From positions 62,001-126,000 of the forward strand of contig CAJMQS010000001.1 of the NCBI GenBank assembly GCA_905215645.1: DNA of 64,000 nucleotides. The letters run 5' to 3'. The notes below the pieces were generated by a model. The model saw only the letters and a program-made list of their open reading frames with translations. It was not told the origin of the DNA and did not search any database. Below, one piece after another: positions 8,605 through 16,026 of this stretch. Both the position numbers and the translations under genes were made by a program. The stretch comes from an uncultured bacterium. GTDB taxonomy: Bacteria > Bacillota > Negativicutes > Acidaminococcales > Acidaminococcaceae. How positions within the stretch are numbered: the stretch's first letter is position 1; each line of letters opens with the position of its first letter.

Positions 8605-9363
8605 GTGTCTACGATCCTGACTCTTTCTCACATTCAATTCCAATATCCGGCTCCCCGCCCCGGTCAGACGCCGGTTCCTGTCCTCCATGACCTTTCTTTT
8701 TCTCTGGAATCCGGGGAAAAGGTGGGGCTCATCGGCAGCAATGGAGTGGGGAAATCTACCCTCCTGAAGCTACTGGTAGGGCTCCTGCCTCTCCAGGAAG
8801 GGACCCTCATTGTGGGCGGCCTGCCCCTTACCCCACAGAATCTCCCAGCCATCCGCCGGAAAACCGGGTATGTTTTCCAAGATTCTGAAAGCCAGCTGTT
8901 CATGCCTACCGTGGAAAGCGATGTTTCCTTTGCCCTGCGGAACGCCGGCCTGCCAGCGGAAGAAGTGGAACAAAAGACAGAAGCGGCCCTGGAACAGGTG
9001 GGGCTGGAAGGTTTGGCTCAACGGCAGATCTACCGGCTTTCTGGGGGCCAGAAAAAACTCACCGCCATTGCAGGGCTCCTGGTCCAGGATCCTGATCTTT
9101 TGCTGATGGGCGAACCCTCAGCTGCCCTTGACCCCCGGAACCGGCGGAAACTGACAAAAATCCTCCGGCAGCTGCCCTGTGCCCAGCTCATAGCCTCCCA
9201 CGACCTGGATTTCATCTGGGATACCTGCGGCCGGGTGATCCTGCTGTCCGATGGCTGGATCCGGGAGGATGGCCCGGCCCATGAGGTATTGTCCAACCAG
9301 GCTCTGCTGGAATCCTGTGGATTGGAACTCCCTCTGCGGCTGCAAAAGGAAATTTGGAAATGA
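8605..9363 (+). CDS. cbiO: CbiO-like ECF transporter ATPase with altered Walker B
   Basis: The GTG at 8605 is chosen because AAGGGAGG precedes it by five bases, giving 252 residues. Walker A is GSNGVGKST (residues 42-50), the Q-loop is YVFQDSESQLF, and the ABC signature is LSGGQKK. The Walker B region reads LLLMGEPSAALDP: the usual aspartate before the catalytic glutamate is Gly169 (codon GGC), while Glu170 is kept. Loss of this Mg-coordinating Asp usually weakens or abolishes ATPase activity. One base change from GAC would explain it, so a sequencing error or a recent mutation is possible. Confidence 0.9.
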   Translation: MSTILTLSHIQFQYPAPRPGQTPVPVLHDLSFSLESGEKVGLIGSNGVGKSTLLKLLVGLLPLQEGTLIVGGLPLTPQNLPAIRRKTGYVFQDSESQLFMPTVESDVSFALRNAGLPAEEVEQKTEAALEQVGLEGLAQRQIYRLSGGQKKLTAIAGLLVQDPDLLLMGEPSAALDPRNRRKLTKILRQLPCAQLIASHDLDFIWDTCGRVILLSDGWIREDGPAHEVLSNQALLESCGLELPLRLQKEIWK

Positions 9364-9406
9364 TGGCGTAATTGACGGACATTTATTAGAAAATGGAGGA
9401 AACAAC

Positions 9407-9778
9407 ATGAAACTTGCAGTGACTTATGACCCAAAGAATGGGGAAATCTTCCAACATTTTGGCCGGACCGAATATTTCAAAGTCTATGACCTGGCAGATG
9501 GAAAAGTACAGAAAGCCGAAGTCTGCAGTACCCAGGGACAGGGCCATGGGGCTCTGGTGGGCGTGCTCCAGCAGCTGGGTGCGCAAGCCGTGATCTGCGG
9601 GGGTATCGGTGGAGGTGCCCAGGAGGGATTGAAAAAGGCCGGCATAGCCTTTTACGGAGGCTGCAGCGGTCAGGCTGACCAGGCTGTCACTGATTTCCTA
9701 GCGGACAACCTCCACTACCAGGAAGACATTCGGTGTGAACACCATGGAGAACATCACGAAGGCGGCTGCCATCATTGA
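9407..9778 (+). CDS. NifX/NifB-C-like dinitrogenase Fe-Mo cofactor family protein with His-rich tail
   Basis: The 123-residue protein starts at ATG 9407 after GGAGG. It has the ribonuclease H-like NifX/NafY fold signature: KLAVTYDPKNGEIFQHFGRTEYF at the start (residues 2-24), then VICGGIGGGAQEGL and GGCSGQADQAVTDFL. Relatives bind or carry metal clusters or cofactors. The last residues are rich in His and Cys (EHHGEHHEGGCHH), which could bind nickel. Placed directly after the nickel transporter, it is a candidate nickel or pincer-cofactor carrier. That role is inferred, not shown. Small NifX-like proteins also occur beside unrelated metal genes. Confidence 0.8.
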   Translation: MKLAVTYDPKNGEIFQHFGRTEYFKVYDLADGKVQKAEVCSTQGQGHGALVGVLQQLGAQAVICGGIGGGAQEGLKKAGIAFYGGCSGQADQAVTDFLADNLHYQEDIRCEHHGEHHEGGCHH

Positions 9779-9780
9779 AA

Positions 9781-9813
9781 ATAAGGGGATGTTGCCAAGC
9801 AGCATCCCCTTAT
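9781..9813 (+). terminator. hairpin after the nickel operon
   Basis: ATAAGGGGATGTTG (9781-9794) pairs along its whole length with CAGCATCCCCTTAT (9800-9813), with one G-T pair, around a five-base loop. No long T-tract follows, so it may slow or partly stop transcription, or protect the 3' end. Confidence 0.5.
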
Positions 9814-9865
9814 GATATTATAAAGAAAAATTCCTGATTAAAATTCATTCTACAGGAGGAAATTT

Positions 9866-10396
9866 ATGAACTCCAAGCTGATTTTTTCTGCACTCCTTCT
9901 ATCTTTTGTTCTCCTTTTCACCGGCTGCGGCAGTTCTTCCGGCAGCTCCCAGGGCAATGCTCCGGCAGCTGCTTCCCAGGCTTCTGCCCAAAAGGCCCAG
10001 GCACCGGGATTTTCTCTGAAAGATACCGCTGGAGCCTCCCATTCCATCCAGCCGGGAGACGGCAAGATCTACGTGATTAATTTCTGGGCTACCTGGTGTC
10101 CGCCCTGCCGGAACGAAATGCCGGAAATGAACGCCTTTGCCGGCAAATACAAGGACAAAGTGACTTTCTATGCCGTAGATCTCCAGGAAGAGAGCAGCAA
10201 AGTCCAGGCCTTCCTGACGGATAATGGCTATACCCTGCCGGTACTCCTGGACCAGGAGGGGAAGGCAGCTGCCCTGTACAAGGTGCGGGTGGTCCCTACT
10301 ACGGTCATCCTGGATGAAAAAGGCAATATCCTCCAGCGTCACGAAGGCATGGCCACGGCCCAGCAGCTGGAAGGGTTCCTGAAAGGGAAATTGTAA
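9866..10396 (+). CDS. TlpA/ResA-like thioredoxin-fold lipoprotein
   Basis: The 176-residue product has a lipoprotein signal with lipobox FTGC (Cys20), so it should be anchored outside the cytoplasmic membrane. A Ser/Ala-rich linker leads to a TlpA-type thioredoxin domain with active site WATWCPPCRNEMP and the cis-proline region VRVVPTTVILD. It would reduce or isomerise disulfides of extracytoplasmic proteins. The adjacent ccdA supplies electrons from cytoplasmic thioredoxin. Start is supported by AGGAGG at 9855. Clients are unknown; the Cys-containing exported DUF362 protein is one possible candidate. Confidence 0.92.
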   Translation: MNSKLIFSALLLSFVLLFTGCGSSSGSSQGNAPAAASQASAQKAQAPGFSLKDTAGASHSIQPGDGKIYVINFWATWCPPCRNEMPEMNAFAGKYKDKVTFYAVDLQEESSKVQAFLTDNGYTLPVLLDQEGKAAALYKVRVVPTTVILDEKGNILQRHEGMATAQQLEGFLKGKL

Positions 10397-11079
10397 TGGT
10401 TTCCCTGACCTTGGGAGCCGCTTTTGGGGCAGGGCTCCTGTCTTTTGCTTCGCCCTGCGTCCTGCCCATGCTGCCCACTTTCCTGCTGCTCCTTACGGGC
10501 TCCAGCCAGGAGGAAAAGGGCAGGGGACGTCTCTTGGGCAATACCCTGGCTTTTCTCGCCGGTTTTACCCTGGTTTTCCTGGCCATGGGGGCTACGGCAA
10601 CGATTTTGGGGCAGCTGGTGCTGGATTATTGGAAAGTACTGGAAAAAGCAGCCGGGGTGATCCTGATTCTTTTGGGGTTATTCCTGAGCGGATTGTGGAC
10701 GCCTCTTTTCCTCCTCCGGGACAGGAGGCCCTATCTTCAGCAGAAAAAAGAGGGGGTAGTGGGTTCTTTCTTTTTGGGTGCGTCCTTTACCTTGGGCTGG
10801 ACTCCCTGTACCGGTCCCATCCTGACTGCTATCCTCATGGCCGCCGGCAGCCAGCAGACTGCCCAGCAGGGAATCTTTTTGCTGCTGGCCTATGCCCTGG
10901 GCTTCTGCCTCCCTTTCCTCTTGGCAGCTCTTTTTTGGCAGAAAATCAGTCCTACCCTGCGCAGAGGATATGCTTGGCTGCCTCGGATCCAGAAAGCTGC
11001 CGGGCTCTTTCTGATTCTCTTCGGAGTCTTGATGCTCAGCGGCATGACCCTCCGGATCATGGCCTTCCTGGCAGGGTAG
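10396..11079 (+). CDS. ccdA: CcdA/DsbD-beta-like thiol-disulfide electron carrier
   Basis: The 227-residue membrane protein has six helices and the two conserved cysteines of the CcdA family, in SFASPCVLPMLP (residues 16-27) and GWTPCTGPILT (residues 134-144). CcdA moves reducing equivalents across the membrane to TlpA/ResA partners. Its ATG overlaps the tlpA stop by one base, so the pair is coupled. A weak hairpin lies just downstream at 11097-11118. Confidence 0.93.
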   Translation: MVSLTLGAAFGAGLLSFASPCVLPMLPTFLLLLTGSSQEEKGRGRLLGNTLAFLAGFTLVFLAMGATATILGQLVLDYWKVLEKAAGVILILLGLFLSGLWTPLFLLRDRRPYLQQKKEGVVGSFFLGASFTLGWTPCTGPILTAILMAAGSQQTAQQGIFLLLAYALGFCLPFLLAALFWQKISPTLRRGYAWLPRIQKAAGLFLILFGVLMLSGMTLRIMAFLAG

Positions 11080-11096
11080 GGCGCCCAGCGGCTAAG

Positions 11097-11118
11097 AGCT
11101 GCTGCTCGATCAGCAGCT
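11097..11118 (+). terminator. hairpin after ccdA
   Basis: AGCTGCTG and CAGCAGCT form an eight-base perfect stem around a six-base loop. There is no strong T-tract, so termination may be partial. Confidence 0.4.
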
Positions 11119-11168
11119 GGTCTATTTGAAATATTCTGGATTTTCAGACTAGTATATTTCTGTCTATA

Positions 11169-11177
11169 TGCTATAAT
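11169..11177 (+). promoter_or_regulatory. extended -10 promoter of the SLC1 symporter
   Basis: TGC followed by a perfect TATAAT lies about 72 bases before the start codon at 11250. No convincing -35 is seen, matching the extended -10 type found repeatedly in this window. Confidence 0.6.
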
Positions 11178-11249
11178 GGATACAAGGAGGACTGTAGTTA
11201 AATCCAATACAGTTCTTTATTCCAGATGGACCAAAGGAGGCTGATTGCA

Positions 11250-12470
11250 ATGGACGGAGAACAAAAGAAAAAGAAGATCCCTCTGGCCGGGCAGATTTTC
11301 ATCGCACTGATCTTAGGCATCATCGCAGGTCTGGCACTGCAGGGGAATGTGGAATTTGCTGTGACGTACATTAAACCTTTTGGCACGATTTTTCTGAATC
11401 TTGTGAAATTTATTGTAGGTCCCATCGTCCTGTTTTCTATCATGGCAGGGGTGGTTTCCCTCAGCGATATCCGGAAATTGGGATCCATCGGCGGCATCAC
11501 ACTGGTCTATTACTTCATTACCACAGCCATTGCCACCACCATCGGACTGTTCATCGCCAACAGCTTCAAACCTCTGTTCCCGGCTCTGTCCGTGGCGGAA
11601 CTTTCCTTTAAAGTCAAAGGAGGATCCACAGGGCCCATGAAGATGCTGGTGGATCTGTTCCCCTCTAACTTCCTGGCACCTCTGACCAGTGCCAATATGC
11701 TCCAGGTCATCGTCATGGCCCTGCTGATCGGGATCGCCATCATTGCCCTGGGGAAAAAGGGGGAGAAGGCAGCAGATTTCATCAATACCTGGAACGATGT
11801 TTTCATGAAGGTCATGGAAATGATCCTGGCCCTGTCTCCCATCGGGGTATTTTGCCTGCTGTGCCCGGTGATTGCCCAGAATGGGACCGCTGTGATCGGT
11901 TCCCTGGCCAAAGTCATCCTCTGTGCCTACATCGCCTATGCCCTCCATGCCATCCTGGTCTATTCCCTGGCAGTCCGGGCCATCGGCGGCATGAGCCCGC
12001 TGAAATTCTTCAAGGGCATGATGCCGGCCATGCTGTTCGCCTTTTCCAGTGCTTCGTCCGTAGGGACCCTGCCCATCAACATGGAATGTGCCAACAAACT
12101 GGGGGCCTCTAAAGAAGTCACCAGCTTCGCCCTGCCTCTCGGAGCCACCATCAACATGGACGGGACCGCCATTTATCAAGGCGTCTGCGCCGTATTCATC
12201 GCTTCCTGCTACGGCATCGACCTGACAATGTCCCAGATGCTCACCATCGTGGTGACGGCTACCCTGGCTTCCGTAGGGACAGCAGGGGTGCCCGGTGCCG
12301 GGATGATCATGCTGGCCATGGTCCTGGCGTCCGTCAATCTGCCGGTGGATGGCATCGCTCTGGTAGCTGGTGTAGACCGGATCTTCGATATGGGCCGTAC
12401 CACCCTGAACATCACGGGAGACGCATCCTGCGCCATCATCGTGACCCATTTGCTGGAGAAAAAGAAATAG
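11250..12470 (+). CDS. SLC1/DAACS dicarboxylate or amino acid:cation symporter
   Basis: The 406-residue transporter has the full glutamate-transporter fold: eight helices with the serine-rich HP1 motif FSSASSVGTLP, the TM7 signature NMDGTAIYQG and the HP2 loop with GVPGAG. It would import glutamate, aspartate or C4-dicarboxylates with sodium or protons. The start at 11250 is chosen because AAAGGAGG lies nine bases upstream; an ATG at 11226 overlaps the upstream part of that site. It has its own promoter and a strong terminator, so it is a single-gene unit. Amino-acid-fermenting Acidaminococcaceae use glutamate as an energy source, which fits. Confidence 0.92.
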   Translation: MDGEQKKKKIPLAGQIFIALILGIIAGLALQGNVEFAVTYIKPFGTIFLNLVKFIVGPIVLFSIMAGVVSLSDIRKLGSIGGITLVYYFITTAIATTIGLFIANSFKPLFPALSVAELSFKVKGGSTGPMKMLVDLFPSNFLAPLTSANMLQVIVMALLIGIAIIALGKKGEKAADFINTWNDVFMKVMEMILALSPIGVFCLLCPVIAQNGTAVIGSLAKVILCAYIAYALHAILVYSLAVRAIGGMSPLKFFKGMMPAMLFAFSSASSVGTLPINMECANKLGASKEVTSFALPLGATINMDGTAIYQGVCAVFIASCYGIDLTMSQMLTIVVTATLASVGTAGVPGAGMIMLAMVLASVNLPVDGIALVAGVDRIFDMGRTTLNITGDASCAIIVTHLLEKKK

Positions 12471-12480
12471 ATGTGATACG

Positions 12481-12526
12481 GGGGCTGTGAAAAAATGATT
12501 CTTCATTTTTTCACAGCCCCTTTTTT
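12481..12526 (+). terminator. strong intrinsic terminator of the SLC1 symporter gene
   Basis: A 17-base perfect stem (GGGGCTGTGAAAAAATG with its complement) around a six-base loop is followed by six T residues. It also covers the last bases of the convergent gene on the other strand. Confidence 0.92.
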
Positions 12527-13124
12527 ATGCAAATTTTCTCACTCTCAATTTGATGCCGCAGCTTTCTGCTACTTTTCGGCTGGCTTCGATTTGTTCTGGA
12601 GGCAGCACGTCCACCACGGTCATCCGGGTGTCGGGAATCTTCTTTTTGCATTCCCGGGCGAAATCCAGCATGGCCTGGTAGGCGCCTGGCAGGGTAGGGC
12701 GGGTCACTTTGTTATAATCAGCCTCATCTGGAGCATTGAGGCTGATGGATACTGCATCCAATACCTGGGCCAGGTCCGGTACGATATCCCGGCCGTTTTC
12801 CAAAGACCCCAGTCCATTGGTATTCACCCGCAGCTTCAGTTCTGGATGGATCTTCCGCACATACCGGGCCGTCTTCAGCATCAGGTCCAGGGCACAGGTG
12901 GGTTCCCCGTACCCGCAGAACACCAGTTCCTTGAATCCGGTGAAATCAAAGGCGTCCACCGCCGCTTTGACCTGTTCCCAATTGGGATTCACCTTATGCC
13001 AGAGGGTGGGAGCATCACCGATCCCTTCATGCTGGAACCGTACACAGAATGTGCACCGGCAGTTGCATAAATTAGTTAAATTGGCATATACGCCGTCTTT
13101 ATAAGTATAAAGAATCTGAGCCAT
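12525..13124 (-). CDS. TatD-linked-type radical SAM protein
   Basis: The 199-residue protein has the radical SAM cluster motif in NLTNLCNCRCTFCVRF (CxxxCxxC, residues 16-31) and the GYGEP glycine-rich region for SAM binding (residues 71-75). The conserved MAQILYTYKDGVYANLTNLC opening fits the small family often found linked or fused to TatD DNase (TIGR04038, from memory). The substrate is unknown. It sits next to an ECF S component whose 3' end overlaps its start by 26 bases. Start ATG 13124 is supported by GAAAGGA. Confidence 0.85.
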   Translation of the reverse strand: MAQILYTYKDGVYANLTNLCNCRCTFCVRFQHEGIGDAPTLWHKVNPNWEQVKAAVDAFDFTGFKELVFCGYGEPTCALDLMLKTARYVRKIHPELKLRVNTNGLGSLENGRDIVPDLAQVLDAVSISLNAPDEADYNKVTRPTLPGAYQAMLDFARECKKKIPDTRMTVVDVLPPEQIEASRKVAESCGIKLRVRKFA

Positions 13125-13665
13125 GGAATTTCGTCGTCCTTTCCGTCTTTACAAAGATTCGATTTTTCACATCTTGTTTATCCAACACGCCGGCAACCAG
13201 GTAATAGAATAACAGGCTCCCGCCGGACTGGATGGCACTGCCCATAATGGATGTGACCAGGGCTGCATAGGTCCCGAAAATCAGCCCCTCTGCCAGGTAG
13301 TAGCCAATGGTGGAAATGATCCAGGACAGGAACGGAGCAATCCGGTTCCGGGTGCAGAGCAGTTTTTGGGCTTTCCAAGTAAACGGCAGGGTGATCAAGG
13401 CCTTGATGATGATGGTAGCCGGAGCCCACATGGGAGAAGTCAGGAGATCAGCCAGTCCCCCGCCGATGGCTGCTGCCAGGAGGGCATAGGGCTGGGGCAG
13501 GAGGGAAGCTGCCACGTAGATCAGGGTATCGCCGAAATGCAGATAGCCGCCATTGGCGCCCATGGGGATATGGCAGATATAGGCCGTGAACAGACAGATG
13601 AGCCCGGCGAAAAGACCGGTCAGGACCAGCAGCCGGAGCCGTTCCTGTGGATTCCTTTGTTTCAT
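13099..13665 (-). CDS. ECF transporter S component-like membrane protein
   Basis: The 188-residue protein has five or six membrane helices and the opening typical of ECF S components, with a YLHFGDTLIYVAASLLP motif and GGGLADLL. It is probably the substrate-binding subunit of a vitamin or cofactor importer that shares a general ATPase module encoded elsewhere. The start ATG 13665 is chosen over an in-frame TTG at 13671 because AAAGGA lies 11 bases upstream. It is transcribed first, followed by the overlapping radical SAM gene. The pairing resembles the TIGR04002/TIGR04038 association as I recall it. Confidence 0.75.
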   Translation of the reverse strand: MKQRNPQERLRLLVLTGLFAGLICLFTAYICHIPMGANGGYLHFGDTLIYVAASLLPQPYALLAAAIGGGLADLLTSPMWAPATIIIKALITLPFTWKAQKLLCTRNRIAPFLSWIISTIGYYLAEGLIFGTYAALVTSIMGSAIQSGGSLLFYYLVAGVLDKQDVKNRIFVKTERTTKFHGSDSLYL

Positions 13666-13760
13666 GAGCAATCAATTCCTTTCAATATAATATCGTATCA
13701 TACTATCGCATCGACCATAATAGCAGAAAAAATAGTAGGAAAGCTGCAGCGGTGTCCTCC

Positions 13761-14657
13761 TCATTTTTGTGCCTGACAGGTTCCTTTTCGCCCCAGGGCT
13801 TGGAAAGGAGAAGGGGAGAGGAGGCTCAGGTAGGGCTCATAATTGATCCCGTCATTGCAGGGAGTGTGTTCTTTTTGGGCATCGGCAATTCCCCTTACGA
13901 TGAGCTCTCCCGCCAAGCGTACACCCTGTTCCAGGTTCCTTTTCTGGAGCTGGCTGCCCATCAAGACGGCCGCAAATAGATCGCCTGTGCCGGAATAGCT
14001 GCCCTCCAGATGGGGGGAAAGAATGGATACCGGTCTTTTATTATGGTCAATGATCAGATTGACCAAGAGCTGCTGGTCCCGTTCTTTTATCGGGATTCCC
14101 GTGATGACAAGGGCCTGATCTTTGAAAAGATAAGACCGATATTGCAGAAGACGGTACAGCTCTTCCGGATTTTCCTGCCCCAGCTTTTTGAGAGAATCCA
14201 TCTCCGTATCTGTGAGGATGCAGAATTCCGTCAGATTGGGTGTCAAGAGATCCGCTTGGAAAGCCAGCTGGCGGACAGCTTGGATGGAAGCATCGGTAAA
14301 TCCACGGTAAGCCTTGCCATTGTCGCCTAGGACAGGATCGCAAAGGTAGAGGACGCCGGGTTTATGGAACTTTTCCAAGAAGTCCTGTACTTGGGTGGCT
14401 GCATCAGGAGTGGCCAGATACCCGGACAGGATGCCTTGGAACGATACCTGCAGTTCTTGCCAGTGTTCCGTATAATTGCACATCTGTTTGGTAAAGGGAA
14501 CACAGTGATAACCAGGATACCCGGTCTGCGAAGTCAGCACCGCTGTAGGTAGCGGACAGGCTTCAATGCCCATAGCAGCAAGCACAGCAATATCGGCAGT
14601 CAGTGAACAGCGTCCCAAGCCGGATAGATCATTGATGGCGGCAACGCGCTGGTGCAT
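13761..14657 (-). CDS. pdxK: pyridoxal/pyridoxamine kinase-like PfkB-family enzyme
   Basis: The 298-residue ribokinase-fold protein carries AAINDLSGLGRCSLTADI near the start, LYLCDPVLGDNGKAYRGF in the middle and the anion-hole motif GSYSGTGDLFAAVL near residue 218. These match pyridoxamine kinase (PdxK/PdxY) of Firmicutes, which makes pyridoxal 5'-phosphate. A paralogue at about 48 kb carries the related motif TCGTGDVF, so the two may differ in substrate, for example pyridoxine versus hydroxymethylpyrimidine. AAAGGAG precedes the ATG. It is transcribed divergently from lexA. Confidence 0.85.
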   Translation of the reverse strand: MHQRVAAINDLSGLGRCSLTADIAVLAAMGIEACPLPTAVLTSQTGYPGYHCVPFTKQMCNYTEHWQELQVSFQGILSGYLATPDAATQVQDFLEKFHKPGVLYLCDPVLGDNGKAYRGFTDASIQAVRQLAFQADLLTPNLTEFCILTDTEMDSLKKLGQENPEELYRLLQYRSYLFKDQALVITGIPIKERDQQLLVNLIIDHNKRPVSILSPHLEGSYSGTGDLFAAVLMGSQLQKRNLEQGVRLAGELIVRGIADAQKEHTPCNDGINYEPYLSLLSPSPFQALGRKGTCQAQK

Positions 14658-15135
<478 letters not shown>

Positions 15136-15149
15136 CAAACGCCTGTTTG
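15136..15149. promoter_or_regulatory. candidate LexA operator
   Basis: CAAAC-GCCT-GTTTG is a perfect inverted repeat with a four-base centre that overlaps the -35 box of the lexA promoter. It has the same architecture as the Gram-positive SOS box GAACnnnnGTTC, with differing outer bases. Autoregulation of lexA makes this a plausible operator. No second copy was found by eye. Confidence 0.45.
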
Positions 15150-15175
15150 ACACACAGCTGTTTTCTTGTTATACT
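15147..15175 (+). promoter_or_regulatory. lexA promoter
   Basis: A perfect -35 TTGACA (15147-15152) and TATACT (15170-15175) are separated by 17 bases, about 60 bases before the lexA start. Confidence 0.8.
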
Positions 15176-15235
15176 AAATTTATCTATAGTGGATCCGTGT
15201 ACCGCTTATCCATCCTGATAAAGGAGTTTTGTCCT

Positions 15236-15880
15236 ATGACTGAAGCTGAACTGAAAAAAACGAATACCCGCTCCATCAATGTCCGCCAGAGCCAGATTCT
15301 GGAATACATCAAACAATATATCTTTTCCAATGGCTATCCCCCTTCTGTCCGTGAAATCGGCAAGGCGGTGGGCCTTTCTTCCAGTGCCTCCGTCCATAAT
15401 AACCTGAAGAAATTGGCAGAAGCTGGTTTTGTCAGCTGGGACCCGGAAAAACCTCGTACCTATGGGCTGACCGATGAAATCAGCTGGCGGAAGAAAACCA
15501 TGGTTTCCGTGCCCTTAGTAGGTGCTGTCCATGCAGGAGATCCCATCCTGGCAGTGGAAAACATCGAAGACACCTACCCTATCCCTCTGGATCTGATCGG
15601 CTGCAAGGAAGATGTGTTCATGATGGTGGTGGAAGGCGACAGCATGAAGAATGCTGGGATCTTGGATCATGATTATGTGTTCGTCCGGAAACAGAATTAC
15701 GCCACCAACGGAGATATTGTGGTGGCGCTCATCAATGGTGAGGAAACCACCATCAAGAGATATTTCCGGGAACTGAAACAGATCCGTCTCCAGCCGGAAA
15801 ATGATGCCTATCCCCCCATTGTGGGTACGGACAATATCGAAATCAAGGGAAAAGTGATTGCCGTATTCCGGACTTTATAA
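15236..15880 (+). CDS. lexA: LexA SOS repressor
   Basis: The 214-residue protein has an N-terminal winged helix for DNA binding (RQSQILEYIKQYIFSNGYPP, then SVREIGKAVGLSSSASVHNN) and a C-terminal S24 self-cleaving domain. The cleavage site is probably the AVHAGDP-like sequence near residue 100, the nucleophile is Ser in EGDSMKNAGI, and the lysine is in EETTIKRYF. It represses DNA damage genes until RecA filaments trigger autocleavage. Start 15236 is set by AAAGGAG nine bases upstream; the longer frame from 15116 has no homology. Confidence 0.96.
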   Translation: MTEAELKKTNTRSINVRQSQILEYIKQYIFSNGYPPSVREIGKAVGLSSSASVHNNLKKLAEAGFVSWDPEKPRTYGLTDEISWRKKTMVSVPLVGAVHAGDPILAVENIEDTYPIPLDLIGCKEDVFMMVVEGDSMKNAGILDHDYVFVRKQNYATNGDIVVALINGEETTIKRYFRELKQIRLQPENDAYPPIVGTDNIEIKGKVIAVFRTL

Positions 15881-15912
15881 GTGGAAGAGGCCAAAACAGA
15901 CGATTCTCTCTT

Positions 15913-15945
15913 AGACGCTCAAATTTTCGATTTGAGCGTCTTTTT
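15913..15945 (+). terminator. lexA intrinsic terminator
   Basis: A 12-base perfect stem (AGACGCTCAAAT and its complement) around TTTCG is followed by a T-tract. Confidence 0.92.
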
Positions 15946-15980
15946 CCATTTTTATTACTCCCTTACTTGCACAATCAACA

Positions 15981-16019
15981 AAAACGGCCTCTGAAACAAA
16001 ATTCAGAAGCCGTTTTTTT
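15981..16019 (-). terminator. bidirectional terminator after the methionine gamma-lyase-like gene
   Basis: AACGGCCTCTGA pairs with TCAGAAGCCGTT with one mismatch-type G-T pair. Runs of A and T flank the stem on both sides, so it can serve the leftward gene and back up lexA termination. Confidence 0.85.
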
Positions 16020-16026
16020 ACAGATC

